NCBI GenBank assembly: GCA_009788105.1 | Contig: WQSD01000045.1 | Span: 1-6,908, forward strand | Reading direction: 5' to 3' | DNA length: 6,908 nucleotides | DNA from: Oscillospiraceae bacterium | GTDB taxonomy: Bacteria > Bacillota > Clostridia > Oscillospirales > CAG-272 | Shown here: positions 6,167-6,908 of the stretch, in pieces | Position numbering within the stretch: position 1 is the first letter of the stretch | Layout: the number at the start of each line of letters is the position of its first letter | Program-made: the position numbers and the translations under genes | The notes under the pieces: model-generated | Told to the model about the DNA's origin: nothing | Seen by the model: the letters and a program-made list of their open reading frames with translations, nothing else | The model's database searches: none

Positions 6167-6203
6167 AGAGGTGCAACCAAAACATTGTAGTGGTTGCACC
6201 TCT
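6167..6203 (+). terminator. 13-bp hairpin immediately after ackA
   Basis: The arms 6167-6179 (AGAGGTGCAACCA) and 6191-6203 are perfectly complementary over 13 bp around an 11-nt loop, beginning 10 nt past the ackA stop. No T-tract follows (TCAAAGG), so classical intrinsic termination is doubtful. It may instead protect the 3' end of the transcript or act with a termination factor. Confidence 0.55.
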
Positions 6204-6236
6204 TCAAAGGAAGTGCATTCTAATCCCGCATTGTGG

Positions 6237-6467
6237 TTGTGTCGAAACAAAAACAGCAGATAAATTCATGTCTTAAACCCAAAGAAACAGCATCGTCATT
6301 GCAAAGCGGTGATTTTCCGCGTGCAATCCAGTCGTTGTATGAGTAGTTTCATTGTTTTACGGATTTATGGCGATTTCTTGCCCTTTCACTGGATTGCACG
6401 GCACAAATCGCCTTTGCAATGACGTTCCGAGAGCTTGAATTAAGACGATAAGTTTGTTTCGACACAA
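6237..6467. mobile_element. MITE-like palindromic element, copy 2
   Basis: This is a 231-bp second copy of the element at 4543-4788, in the same orientation. The terminal repeats TTGTGTCGAAACAAA (6237-6251) and 6453-6467 are perfectly complementary over 15 bp. A 45-nt block (6293-6337) is identical to 4601-4645, and a 28-nt block (6380-6407) is identical to 4692-4719. The regions between the palindromes and the ends have diverged by substitutions and small indels. That fits an element whose ends and paired core are constrained and whose fill is not. The copy lies between ackA and the sugar mutase gene. No target-site duplication is clear. Confidence 0.75.
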
Positions 6468-6521
6468 GTCTACTATGGTCAATGGTCAAAGTCTTGGGCT
6501 GTGCGCCCACACCGCTTGACT

Positions 6522-6628
6522 AAAAACTTTTTTCACAAAAGCATGAAATGCTTTTGTACAAAAGTTTTTGAGGTTCTTAGGAACTTTTTGAAAAAAGTTC
6601 CTAAGTGGGGTTTGGGGCAAAGCCCCAA
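6522..6628. repeat. Chain of three hairpins before the sugar mutase gene
   Basis: Hairpin A has outer arms AAAAACTTTT (6522-6531) and 6560-6569, and a perfect inner 10-bp stem (6535-6544 with 6548-6557, loop GAA). Hairpin B is a perfect 14-bp stem, CTTAGGAACTTTTT (6576-6589) with 6592-6605. Hairpin C, TTGGGGC (6612-6618) with GCCCCAA (6622-6628), is shared with the left edge of the window at 77-101. A weaker stem lies just before the chain (GTCAA around 6485, TTGAC at 6516-6520). The chain could stop read-through from ackA into the mutase gene, but it looks mainly like a dispersed intergenic repeat typical of this group. Confidence 0.65.
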
Positions 6629-6684
6629 GACAAATTATTCTCGCTTGCCACCGAGATATTCACACACTCTTCAAAGGAACACTC

Positions 6685-6908
6685 ATGTCAAACACACAAC
6701 TGCAACGCTGGCTTGAACGAGCTTGCGAAAACACACGGACTGCCCTGCAGGCAACCCCCGCGGAAGAGCTTGCCCCATACTTTGCGGGGGAGCTTGCTTT
6801 TGGCACGGCGGGGCTACGGGGGATTATGACCCATGGACCTGCGGCAATTAACTCGTACACTGTTGCCCGTGCCACTCAGGGGCTTGCCCAGTTTATCCTT
6901 GAAGAGGG
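6685..6908 (+). CDS. Phospho-sugar mutase (phosphoglucomutase/phosphomannomutase family), 5' part
   Basis: Only the first 74 complete codons are present; the gene continues past the right edge. The residues read as the N-terminus of an alpha-D-phosphohexomutase: a helical start (about 1-35), then LAFGTAGLRGIM (38-49), the family's N-terminal hallmark, and SYTVARATQGLAQF (58-71). Such enzymes move the phosphate between C1 and C6 of glucose or mannose through a phosphoserine, whose loop lies downstream and is not visible here. The FGTAGLRG form is typical of the PGM2-like group found in Firmicutes rather than of GlmM. The start has AAAGGA (6673-6678) about 7 nt upstream. No clear promoter was found; the upstream DNA is repeat and hairpin sequence. 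Confidence 0.9.
   Translation, partial: MSNTQLQRWLERACENTRTALQATPAEELAPYFAGELAFGTAGLRGIMTHGPAAINSYTVARATQGLAQFILEE

Noticed and set aside
6501..6829. Plus-strand open frames running through the hairpin chain into the mutase gene
   Set aside because: They read repeat DNA and then the mutase gene out of frame. The mutase frame from 6685 has the family motif FGTAGLRG and a ribosome site.

Overview
The window looks like the chromosome of a low-to-moderate-GC Firmicute, most likely an uncultured Clostridia/Oscillospirales-type anaerobe. This is inferred from consensus sigma-A promoters (TTGACA/17 bp/TATAAT), strong AGGAGG-type ribosome sites, Clostridia-like proteins, acetate kinase, and hairpin repeats of the GGGGTTTGGGGCAAAGCCCC type, which I recall from such genomes. 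No rRNA, tRNA, CRISPR array, phage gene or transposase gene is visible.

Layout. Positions 1-160 are non-coding and hold three palindromes. Positions 161-3094 are a minus-strand operon, transcribed in the order 5-formyltetrahydrofolate cyclo-ligase, CPBP-type membrane protein, MltG endolytic transglycosylase. The genes are joined by a 4-bp ATGA overlap and a 25-bp gap, and a near-perfect extended -10 promoter lies at 3167-3195. Positions 3291-4414 are a second minus-strand operon: a 67-residue XRE/Cro-type repressor coupled by an ATGA overlap to an unrecognised membrane protein of about eight helices. Its promoter is perfect consensus and is bracketed by two near-identical 18-bp palindromic sites, which look like autoregulatory operators.

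On the plus strand, acetate kinase (4946-6157) has its own promoter. A phospho-sugar mutase starts at 6685 and runs off the right edge. The two long non-coding stretches on either side of ackA each carry a copy of the same 230-246 bp element. Both copies have terminal inverted repeats and nested internal palindromes and lie in the same orientation. They look like a non-autonomous mobile element (MITE-like) or a large hairpin repeat. The right-hand stretch also has a hairpin just after ackA and a run of three hairpins before the mutase. The last of these is shared with the left end of the window.

Most genes are housekeeping: folate one-carbon metabolism, cell-wall glycan trimming, acetate/ATP metabolism and sugar-phosphate interconversion. 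The less ordinary items are the paired repeats around ackA, the double operator of the repressor/membrane-protein operon, and the CPBP protein, which lacks two expected catalytic residues. I do not see convincing evidence of a wholly new multi-gene system.
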